This document shows, in pieces, positions 1 through 6,186 of a DNA stretch of 6,491 nt. Position 1 is the stretch's first letter; the number at the start of each line of letters is the position of its first letter. The DNA is from Campylobacterales bacterium (GTDB lineage: Bacteria; Campylobacterota; Campylobacteria; Campylobacterales; QNZT01): assembly GCA_027055005.1 (NCBI GenBank), contig JALUNR010000219.1:1-6491 (forward strand), read 5' to 3'. The position numbers and the translations under genes were made by a program. The notes beneath the pieces are model-generated. The model made no database searches. It had not been told where the DNA came from and saw only the letters and a program-made list of their open reading frames with translations.

Positions 1-557
1 GCGGGGTAGTTATTATCAGTAAGTCCTGCACTAGTGGTGTTTATGATCATATCATACTTTTTAGGCTCGAAATCATTCCAATAAAAAGTTTCAAAATCAG
101 TAAAACTTTTTAATCTCTCTTTACTTCGATTTAAAATAGTGATGTTATAACCTTCTTCCTTTAGATAAAGTGATATTGCTTTGCTAGTTCCACCAGCTCC
201 TAAAATCAAAACTTCTTTTACATCATCAAATTCTTTGATGCTCTCATAAAATCCATTAGCATCAGTGTTATAACCTATCATTTTGTTATTTTTTTTTATA
301 AGAGTATTTACAGCACCTATATTTTTTGCAACTCCTCTTACTTCATCACATAGTTTAAAGGCAATCTCTTTATGAGGAACTGTTACATTTGCTCCATCGA
401 ACTCTTTTAAAAAAATTTCTTTAATTTTACTTCCATCTTTAAGTAGAGTTTTTGTGTATGATGCATCAAGTCCAAGTCCATCTATGGCAAAACCATGCAT
501 TTTAGGAGATATTGAGTGTTTTACTGGATTGCCAAAGATAGTGAACTTTTTACTCAC
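1..557 (-). CDS. aroE: Shikimate dehydrogenase AroE, 3' end cut off by the window
   Basis: AroE reduces 3-dehydroshikimate to shikimate with NADPH in the cytoplasmic shikimate pathway. My translation from a GTG at 557 gives 185 residues without a stop; the family is about 260 to 280 residues, so roughly 80 are missing beyond base 1. Visible motifs: the shikimate-binding N-terminus FGNPVKHSISPKMH (residues 8-21, with S15 and S17), NVTVPHK with catalytic Lys63, GAVNTL (81-86), GYNTD with catalytic Asp99, the dinucleotide loop GAGGTSKA (120-127), NRS (143-145) where NADP selectivity is set, and INTTSAGL (172-179). GTG is chosen because an in-frame TAA lies directly upstream (560-558) and the conserved N-terminus starts a few codons later; no in-frame ATG fits. 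The gene starts inside the last codons of trpE, overlapping it by 8 bases, so coupled translation is likely. The identification is very secure. Confidence 0.97.
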   Translation of the reverse strand, partial: MSKKFTIFGNPVKHSISPKMHGFAIDGLGLDASYTKTLLKDGSKIKEIFLKEFDGANVTVPHKEIAFKLCDEVRGVAKNIGAVNTLIKKNNKMIGYNTDANGFYESIKEFDDVKEVLILGAGGTSKAISLYLKEEGYNITILNRSKERLKSFTDFETFYWNDFEPKKYDMIINTTSAGLTDNNYP

Positions 558-1962
558 TTAGTTCATCCAAAGTAGTAAGATTTGCTGCTAGTTTATTTTG
601 TACTTCTAAAAATTCTAGTTCTTTTTTACTATCAGCTACTATACCAGCTCCAGCTTGAAAGACTATTTTTTCTTTGTCTAAGTAAGCAGTTCTTATTGCG
701 ATAGAGCTATCCATATTTCCATCGAAACCAAAGTATCCAACTGCTCCACTATAAAAGCCTCTTTTAAGTCCTTCAAACTCTGCAATAAGTTCCATTGCTC
801 TTATCTTAGGAGCTCCCGTCATAGTTCCTGCGGTAAATGTTGCACCAAAGAGATCAAACATATCGTATTTTTCATCTAAAAGAGCATCTATATCACTAAC
901 CATATGCATAACATGTGAGTATCTTTCTACTCTCATCATCTCTAGCACTTTTACAGTTCCACTTTTTGCTACTCTTCCAACATCATTTCTACCAAGATCA
1001 ACTAGCATAAGATGTTCCGCACACTCTTTAGGGTCATTTAACATCTCTTGGGCTAACTCTTTATCTCTAAGAGCATCCTTTCCTCTTCTTCTTGTTCCTG
1101 CTATCGGTCTTAAAAGTATATGATTATCATGAAGTCCTACCATAACTTCTGGAGAACTTCCAGCTATGCTAAACTCTTTAAATTCTAACAAAAACATATA
1201 TGGAGATGGATTTTTGCTTCTTAAAACTCTATAAAAACTAAGATGATCTATATTTGCATATTGGGTAAATCTATTTGCCATTAGGATTTGAAAAACATCA
1301 CCACTTTTTATCATCTCTTTTGATTTATCAACCATTTCAAAAAACTTTTCTTTTGAAAAGGCATATGAGCCTTTTTGTGAATCAATTTTACTCTTTTTTA
1401 TTTTTTCATAAGAATAATCTTCTTTTAGATAAGAAATAATATCTTCAAGTTTATTTGCATCGAAGGCTCCACTACTAAGAAGTGTAAGTTTGTTGCTTTT
1501 ATGAGAAAATGCTAAAACTAACTTTGGAAGTATCAAATCCAAATCAGGAGTATGTAAATCATCTTTTAAATTATCCATATATTTTTTTAAAACTGGTTCA
1601 AAAACTTTTACCCCATCATATCCAATATATCCAACAAAACCATCTATGTATCCTATTCCCAGATCTGATGCTAGATTTTTATAGTATGTTTTATCTATTG
1701 ATTTGTAGTATCTTTTTAAAAATTTAAAAGGATTTTTCTCTACTATTTTTGTTTTGTTATTTTTTGTATAGTAAGTTTTATTCTCCTTTAGAGTTAATCT
1801 TTCCTTCGCACCTATAAATATAAAGCTAAAGTTTCCATTTTCACTATTAACAGCACTTTCAAAAAGTAGGGAGATTTCATCTTGAAACCTCCTTCTTAGT
1901 TTAGAATATATAGCTATGGGGGTAAACTGATCAAAAAGAAGTTGTTTATAAACGATACTCAT
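550..1962 (-). CDS. trpE: Anthranilate synthase component I TrpE
   Basis: TrpE converts chorismate to anthranilate, the first committed step of tryptophan synthesis, using ammonia delivered by its TrpG glutaminase partner, which is not in this window. The 470-residue length is normal. The N-terminal domain carries LLFES (32-36), a variant of the LLES element of the tryptophan feedback site; NPSPYMF (251-257), another part of that site, is intact, so feedback control is probably kept. The C-terminal chorismate-binding domain shows PIAGTRRRG (286-294), AEHLMLVDLGRND (315-327), YSHVMH (348-353), ATFTAGT (374-380), GAPKIRAM (383-390) and GAGIVADS (438-445). The related PabB usually has Lys where PIAGT has Ala, so TrpE is favoured. 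The ATG sits 3 bases after the SPOR gene stop, with AAGG at 1972-1969 as ribosome binding site. The next gene, aroE, belongs to the pathway that makes its substrate. Confidence 0.93.
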   Translation of the reverse strand: MSIVYKQLLFDQFTPIAIYSKLRRRFQDEISLLFESAVNSENGNFSFIFIGAKERLTLKENKTYYTKNNKTKIVEKNPFKFLKRYYKSIDKTYYKNLASDLGIGYIDGFVGYIGYDGVKVFEPVLKKYMDNLKDDLHTPDLDLILPKLVLAFSHKSNKLTLLSSGAFDANKLEDIISYLKEDYSYEKIKKSKIDSQKGSYAFSKEKFFEMVDKSKEMIKSGDVFQILMANRFTQYANIDHLSFYRVLRSKNPSPYMFLLEFKEFSIAGSSPEVMVGLHDNHILLRPIAGTRRRGKDALRDKELAQEMLNDPKECAEHLMLVDLGRNDVGRVAKSGTVKVLEMMRVERYSHVMHMVSDIDALLDEKYDMFDLFGATFTAGTMTGAPKIRAMELIAEFEGLKRGFYSGAVGYFGFDGNMDSSIAIRTAYLDKEKIVFQAGAGIVADSKKELEFLEVQNKLAANLTTLDELSE

Positions 1963-1965
1963 ATA

Positions 1966-2868
1966 TTACCTTAAATGATATATATAAGCTTTTGGATTTA
2001 TAGTTACTCTCACACTCTCTATGTTATTAAGTGCTTCTTCTTTACTTTTATATGGACCAACCAAAACTTTATAAAATCTTCTACCTTTTACTACAATAGG
2101 GGTTGTGATATAAGAATACCCACTATTTTTTATTTTATTTACAAGTGCTCTGTTTGGTATAGGACTAGTAGTTGCACCAACTTGTATATAGTATCCACTT
2201 TTTCTACTAAAACTTGAGATACAAGTTGGTTGTTTGTGAGTTGGTTTGTAAATTGGTTTAGAAATAATTTTTGTTTTTACTTTATGAACTGCTGGTTTAC
2301 TAATAGGAGCAGAACTTATGTCTATTTTAGGTTTAATAGGCTCTTTTTTTATCTCTTCTATACTAGCTTTAGGAGGGGTAGAACTCTCTTTTTTAGGTTC
2401 TTCAATTTGTGGAGTTAAACTTTTTTTCTTTTCGACTACTATATTATTACCATTTTCTTTTGCATCTTGTTCTCTAAGTTTTTTTACAAGCTCATTAAAT
2501 TTCATATCAGTATCACTATCAGGTGAAACTTCATTGCTTTTTTCTTTTTCTTCTGGATTATCTTTAACAATACTCTCTTTTACAACTTTTTCAGTATTGT
2601 TTATATCTTCTGAAACTGTATCTGATGAAGACGAGTTTAGCATCTTTGAAATTATCAAAAAAATCAAAAATAGAAGTACTAGTGAAGCAGTTGCTAAAAG
2701 AAATTTTTTCTTTTTTTGAGCAACTGAGATAGAGGATTTTTCTTTTTCAAGTATAATATCACTAAGATCAGCTCTCTTTTTCATAGAATCAACTCTATCT
2801 TTAGTATTTTCATGATTCATAATCTCTTCAATAATGTCATCGACCTTGTTCTCTGTACTAGTTCCCAT
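1966..2868 (-). CDS. SPOR-domain single-pass inner-membrane protein
   Basis: This 300-residue protein is predicted to be anchored in the inner membrane with its C-terminus in the periplasm. Residues 1-51 are charged and cytoplasmic, QKKKK (51-55) precedes one hydrophobic segment at about 56-76, and residues 77-220 form a low-complexity Lys/Glu/Ser/Pro linker. Residues 225-298 are a SPOR domain: GYYIQVGA (225-232) and FYKVLVGPYKSKEEA (265-279) are the two typical repeat-like elements. SPOR domains bind glycan strands stripped of stem peptides, usually at division septa (FtsN, DamX and DedD types), so a role in division or envelope remodelling is inferred. The single transmembrane helix and long linker resemble FtsN, but similar architecture is common and I do not assign that name. 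From memory it corresponds to Cj0404 of C. jejuni. An AAGGAG at 2879-2874, five bases before the ATG, fixes the start. Confidence 0.9.
   Translation of the reverse strand: MGTSTENKVDDIIEEIMNHENTKDRVDSMKKRADLSDIILEKEKSSISVAQKKKKFLLATASLVLLFLIFLIISKMLNSSSSDTVSEDINNTEKVVKESIVKDNPEEKEKSNEVSPDSDTDMKFNELVKKLREQDAKENGNNIVVEKKKSLTPQIEEPKKESSTPPKASIEEIKKEPIKPKIDISSAPISKPAVHKVKTKIISKPIYKPTHKQPTCISSFSRKSGYYIQVGATTSPIPNRALVNKIKNSGYSYITTPIVVKGRRFYKVLVGPYKSKEEALNNIESVRVTINPKAYIYHLR
1969..1972 (-). promoter_or_regulatory. Ribosome binding site of trpE
   Basis: AAGG sits in the last codons of the SPOR gene, six bases before the trpE ATG at 1962. The SPOR gene stop codon lies in the spacer, an arrangement that fits coupled translation. 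Confidence 0.65.
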
Positions 2869-2873
2869 CTTTT

Positions 2874-2879
2874 CTCCTT
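2874..2879 (-). promoter_or_regulatory. Strong ribosome binding site of the SPOR gene
   Basis: AAGGAG lies five bases before the ATG at 2868, in the 15-base gap after the DUF1882 gene. It is the best Shine-Dalgarno match in the window and suggests independent, efficient initiation on the SPOR gene. Confidence 0.8.
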
Positions 2880-2883
2880 ATAC

Positions 2884-3426
2884 TTACATGTGTCTTGCCC
2901 ATGAAGTTCCTCTTTCTTTTTGGTATAATTTTTTTGGTAAATTCAGTATATTGAATTCTTTAGGAATATCATTTGAAGGAAACATTTTCCACTCTTTTGG
3001 TAATTTTTGAGCCAACTTTGCTGAAAGACGATTACCTAAAGTGATGGCTTCTTGCAAAGTTGTATGTCCTTTATGAATATATAAATGCAAATGCCCTTTT
3101 GTTTTACTCTCATATGCAGTAAAATTTAAAAATCCCTCTTCTCTAAGCATAAGTTGAGCTCTATGCCAAAATTTTTCAGTGTTTCTTCCATTGTAATCAA
3201 ATACAATATTTTCAACTTTATCTCTGCTATTTATCAAATCATGAGCAACAATAATTTTTCCATCGTCATATTGATTCATAATAGAACGAGTTAACATACT
3301 GTCAATCTTCTCATATTTATCAAAAAACAATCTATTTTTATGATTTACTTTATTCACTATTTTATCTCTTTTGATAAAGTAGTGTGAAGTTATCATTTTA
3401 ATCAAAGTTATATCAATATTGTACAT
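2884..3426 (-). CDS. DUF1882 family protein (HP0184/Cj0403-like), function unknown
   Basis: This 180-residue soluble protein has no signal peptide or membrane helix. I recognise it as DUF1882 from its place directly after glyA and its length; from memory H. pylori HP0184 and C. jejuni Cj0403 occupy the same position. Visible elements are NIVFDYNG (73-80), FWHRAQLMLREEGF (86-99), SKTKGHLHLYIHKGH (107-121), a helical stretch (122-141), FPSND (149-153) and FNILNLP (158-164). Together these resemble a degenerate archaeo-eukaryotic primase (prim-pol) core, with DYN where catalytic members have DxD and HLH near the usual SxH. I recall, unverified, that the HP0184 structure was classed with prim-pol folds. 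Activity is unknown. ATG 3426 has AGGAAG at 3442-3437, spaced a longish 10 bases; Met11 (3396) is a possible alternative start with no clear ribosome binding site. It lies 14 bases after glyA and 15 before the SPOR gene. Confidence 0.88.
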   Translation of the reverse strand: MYNIDITLIKMITSHYFIKRDKIVNKVNHKNRLFFDKYEKIDSMLTRSIMNQYDDGKIIVAHDLINSRDKVENIVFDYNGRNTEKFWHRAQLMLREEGFLNFTAYESKTKGHLHLYIHKGHTTLQEAITLGNRLSAKLAQKLPKEWKMFPSNDIPKEFNILNLPKKLYQKERGTSWARHM

Positions 3427-3436
3427 CTATTTTTTA

Positions 3437-3442
3437 CTTCCT
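3437..3442 (-). promoter_or_regulatory. Ribosome binding site of the DUF1882 gene
   Basis: AGGAAG overlaps the TAG stop of glyA and sits ten bases before the ATG at 3426. The spacing is long but usable. It favours ATG 3426 over the internal ATG at 3396, which has no comparable purine block. Confidence 0.65.
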
Positions 3443-4688
3443 AAAAAATTGCTTTGTTATATACTGGAAATTTTGCCGATAGGTCAAAAATTTCTTCTCT
3501 AATTGTAGCAAAAAGTTCTTTATTATTTATATTGTCTAAAATATCTGCTATTTTTTCAGATATAAATTCAAATTCTTTCACTCCCATACCTCTTGCAGTT
3601 AAAGCAGGGCTTCCTATTCTTATACCACTTGTTACAAAAGGACTTCTCGTTTCTCCTGGCACTGTGTTTTTGTTTATAGTGATTCCGGCCTCTCCTAAAG
3701 CTGCATCTGCATCTTTTCCACTAAACTCTTTATCTAAAAATGAAACTAAAATCAAGTGGTTATCAGTTCCTCCACTAACTACCTTATAACCTCTTCTCAT
3801 CAATACTTCAGCCATAACTTTAGCATTTGCTTTTATATTTTTTGCATACTCTTTCCACTCAGGTTTTAAGTTTTCTCCAAATCCAACAGCTTTACCAGCT
3901 ATAACATGGACTAAAGGACCACCTTGAATACCTGGAAAGATTGCTGAGTTTATTTTTTTAGCTATATCCTCATTATTTGTCATTATCATTCCACCTCTAG
4001 GACCTCTTAGAGTTTTGTGAGTAGTAGTTGTAACTACATCACAGTGAGGAAATGGACTAGGATGCTCATCTGCTGCAACAAGTCCAGCTATATGAGCAAT
4101 ATCAGCAAACAAATATGCCCCAACTTCATCAGCTATTTCACGAAACTTAGCAAAATCAATTTCTCTAGGATATGCACTAGCTCCACAAACTATAAGTTTT
4201 GGTTGAACTATCTTTGCTATTTCTCTAACTTTATCATAATTAATTCTACCATCAAGTTCAACTCCATAAAAGAAGCTTTGATAAGTTTTACCAGAACTAC
4301 TAACTTTACTTCCATGAGTTAAGTGTCCACCATGACTTAAATCCATACCTAAAATCTTATCATAAGGCTTTAACAGTGCTTGATAAACACCTTGATTTGC
4401 TTGACTTCCAGAGTGTGGTTGTACATTTGCAAACTTACATCCAAAAAGCTCACATGCTCTATCTATCGCTAACTGTTCAACTTCATCAGCAAATTCACAT
4501 CCACCATAATATCTTTTGTTTGGATATCCTTCTGCATACTTGTTTGTAAAAACACTTCCCATAGCTTCCATAACAGCAGGGTAAGTATAGTTTTCACTAG
4601 CTATCATTTCTAGGTGTTCATTTTGTCTTTTTAACTCTTTTTCTATAATCTCAAAAACTTTTGGGTCACTTTTTTGCATATTGTACAT
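3441..4688 (-). CDS. glyA: Serine hydroxymethyltransferase GlyA
   Basis: GlyA is a cytoplasmic pyridoxal-phosphate enzyme that interconverts serine plus tetrahydrofolate with glycine plus 5,10-methylene-tetrahydrofolate, the main entry to one-carbon units. With the start chosen here it has 415 residues, as usual for bacterial enzymes. In this numbering (ATG 4688 = 1) it shows EMIASENY (27-34), YAEGYPNKRYYGG (51-63), QPHSGSQAN (90-98), LSHGGHLTHG (117-126), FADIAHIAGL (194-203, Asp196 and His199 near the cofactor), TTTTHKTLRGPRGG (220-233, Lys225 binding the cofactor) and IRIGSPALTARG (356-367, with the substrate-carboxylate Arg357). An upstream ATG at 4700 would add MENK, but that start has only a purine-rich leader, whereas the ATG at 4688 has GGAG six bases upstream. 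It follows lysS after one base. The function is certain; only the start is open. Confidence 0.96.
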   Translation of the reverse strand: MYNMQKSDPKVFEIIEKELKRQNEHLEMIASENYTYPAVMEAMGSVFTNKYAEGYPNKRYYGGCEFADEVEQLAIDRACELFGCKFANVQPHSGSQANQGVYQALLKPYDKILGMDLSHGGHLTHGSKVSSSGKTYQSFFYGVELDGRINYDKVREIAKIVQPKLIVCGASAYPREIDFAKFREIADEVGAYLFADIAHIAGLVAADEHPSPFPHCDVVTTTTHKTLRGPRGGMIMTNNEDIAKKINSAIFPGIQGGPLVHVIAGKAVGFGENLKPEWKEYAKNIKANAKVMAEVLMRRGYKVVSGGTDNHLILVSFLDKEFSGKDADAALGEAGITINKNTVPGETRSPFVTSGIRIGSPALTARGMGVKEFEFISEKIADILDNINNKELFATIREEIFDLSAKFPVYNKAIF

Positions 4689-4689
4689 T

Positions 4690-6186
4690 TTATTCTCCAT
4701 CTTCTTCTTTATTTATTGGTTTCATCGCAGGGAAAAGTATAACATCTCTTATAGAGTGTTGATTTGTTAAAAGCATAACAAGTCTATCTATACCTATCCC
4801 CTCTCCAGCAGTAGGTGCCATACCATATCCAAGTGCTTCCACAAAATCTTCATCCATATCACTTGCTTCATCATCTCCAGCATCTTTTGCTTTGAGTTGT
4901 GCTTCAAATCTTTCATATTGATCTATTGGATCATTTAACTCGTTATATGCATTTCCTATTTCTCGTCCAGCTATGAAAAACTCAAATCTATCAGTAGTAT
5001 TCGGATTTTCTTCACTTCGTCTTGCAAGTGGAGATATATCAACTGGATACTTTGTAATAAAAGTAGGATTTATAAGTTTCTCTTCTACAAAAGCATCAAA
5101 TAATTCCTCTTGAAGTTTTCCACCTTTTAAGTTTGCATCGACCTCTATATTTTTTTCTTTCAAATACTCTTTTATTTTTTCATCACTATTTAAAATTTCT
5201 CTAGGAACTCCACCTATCTCAACTATCGAGTCTTCCCAAGTTATCTTTTTAAAAGGAGCTGAGTAATCTATTTCCATCTCACCAAAAGGAAGTTTTATAG
5301 GTAAGTTTAGCTCTTTAAAAAGCTCTTCAAACATATCCTCTGTTAATTTCATCAAATCTTCATAATTATGATAAGCCCAGTAAAACTCAAGCATTGTAAA
5401 CTCAGGATTATGAGTATGATCCATACCTTCGTTTCTAAAGTTTCTATTTATCTCAAAAACAGCTTCAAATCCACCAACAATAAGTCTTTTTAATTTAAGC
5501 TCAGGAGCAATTCTTAAAAATCTATTAACTCCTAAAGCATTATAATGAGTTACAAAAGGTTTTGCAGTAGCCCCTCCATTTAGCTCATTTAGCATAGGAG
5601 TTTCAACTTCTAAAAATCCTCTATCTTCTAAAAATCTTCTTATGATGCTAACAACTTTGCTTCTAACTCTAAATACCTCTTTAACTTCAGGATTCATGAT
5701 CATATCAAGATATCTTTTTCTATATCTTTGCTCTTTATCTGTAAGACCATGAAATTTTTCAGGAAGAGGTTTTATCCCTTTAGTAGCAAGTTTAAGATCA
5801 GTTACATGAAGGCTAAGTTCCCCTGTTTTTGTAACAAAAGGATAACCCTTTACAACTATAATATCTCCAATCTCTATCATTTTTTTAAAAACTTCGTTAT
5901 AAAATCCTTCAGGAAGGTTGTCTCTTGAAACATATATTTGAAGTATTCCACTTTCATCTTCTATTTTTACAAAAGAGGCTTTCCCCATAATTCTTAAAAA
6001 CTTTATCCTACCACTAACACTAGTTATTTTACTTTCATCTCTGTCTATTATATTTTTAAATTTCTCTTTAAACTGAGCAGTTGAAAGTTCTTTAGTTATA
6101 TTGTGAGGGTATGGATTTATTCCTCTCTTTTTTAAATCACTTGCTTTTTGTATTCTTTGTTGTTCGTAAGTATTGTTAAATATCAA
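4690..6186 (-). CDS. lysS: Class II lysyl-tRNA synthetase LysS, TTG start
   Basis: LysS charges tRNA-Lys with lysine in the cytoplasm. It has 498 residues, as expected for bacterial class II enzymes. An N-terminal OB-fold anticodon-binding domain spans about residues 55-135 (SGRIKFLRIMGKASF at 58-72). The catalytic core has motif 1 around FLEDRGFLEVETPML (185-199), motif 2 at FRNEGMDHTHNPEFTMLE (250-267), REIGNAYNELNDP (408-420), and motif 3 at GEGIGIDRLVMLL (461-473) with its invariant Arg468, followed by LFPAMKP (484-490). The start is a TTG: the family N-terminus (FNNTYEQQRIQKA) begins two codons later, the first in-frame ATG comes only around residue 67 within the OB fold, and GGAG lies seven bases upstream. 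The TTG overlaps the fur stop by 4 bases (TTGA), implying coupled translation. Identification is certain; the non-ATG start is strongly supported. Confidence 0.97.
   Translation of the reverse strand: MIFNNTYEQQRIQKASDLKKRGINPYPHNITKELSTAQFKEKFKNIIDRDESKITSVSGRIKFLRIMGKASFVKIEDESGILQIYVSRDNLPEGFYNEVFKKMIEIGDIIVVKGYPFVTKTGELSLHVTDLKLATKGIKPLPEKFHGLTDKEQRYRKRYLDMIMNPEVKEVFRVRSKVVSIIRRFLEDRGFLEVETPMLNELNGGATAKPFVTHYNALGVNRFLRIAPELKLKRLIVGGFEAVFEINRNFRNEGMDHTHNPEFTMLEFYWAYHNYEDLMKLTEDMFEELFKELNLPIKLPFGEMEIDYSAPFKKITWEDSIVEIGGVPREILNSDEKIKEYLKEKNIEVDANLKGGKLQEELFDAFVEEKLINPTFITKYPVDISPLARRSEENPNTTDRFEFFIAGREIGNAYNELNDPIDQYERFEAQLKAKDAGDDEASDMDEDFVEALGYGMAPTAGEGIGIDRLVMLLTNQHSIRDVILFPAMKPINKEEDGE
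4695..4698 (-). promoter_or_regulatory. Ribosome binding site deciding the glyA start
   Basis: GGAG lies within the last codons of lysS, six bases before the ATG at 4688, and the lysS TAA falls inside the spacer. It overlaps the competing ATG at 4700, which has only a purine-rich stretch upstream. This is why the shorter GlyA is preferred. Confidence 0.75.

Noticed and set aside
1509..1727. Plus-strand open frame inside trpE, and similar ones at 1975-2217, 2230-2418, 3454-3789, 4017-4322 and 5728-5928
   Set aside because: All lie wholly or almost wholly opposite well-supported genes and give compositionally odd products without recognisable motifs.
550..1962. PabB (aminodeoxychorismate synthase component I) as the identity of the chorismate-binding enzyme, attractive because glyA in the operon is a folate gene
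   Set aside because: PIAGT with Ala rather than the PabB Lys, the LLxES-like feedback element and NPSPYMF all point to TrpE.
2318..2719. A 133-codon plus-strand open frame opposite the SPOR gene
   Set aside because: Its Ser/Phe/Leu-rich product is the mirror of the Lys/Glu/Ser-rich linker of the SPOR protein, with no domain or ribosome binding site evident. The minus-strand protein has clear domains.
2869..2883. Possible promoter or terminator in the longest gene gap
   Set aside because: Only 15 bases are available, most of them the ribosome binding site of the SPOR gene. I see no hairpin or promoter elements.
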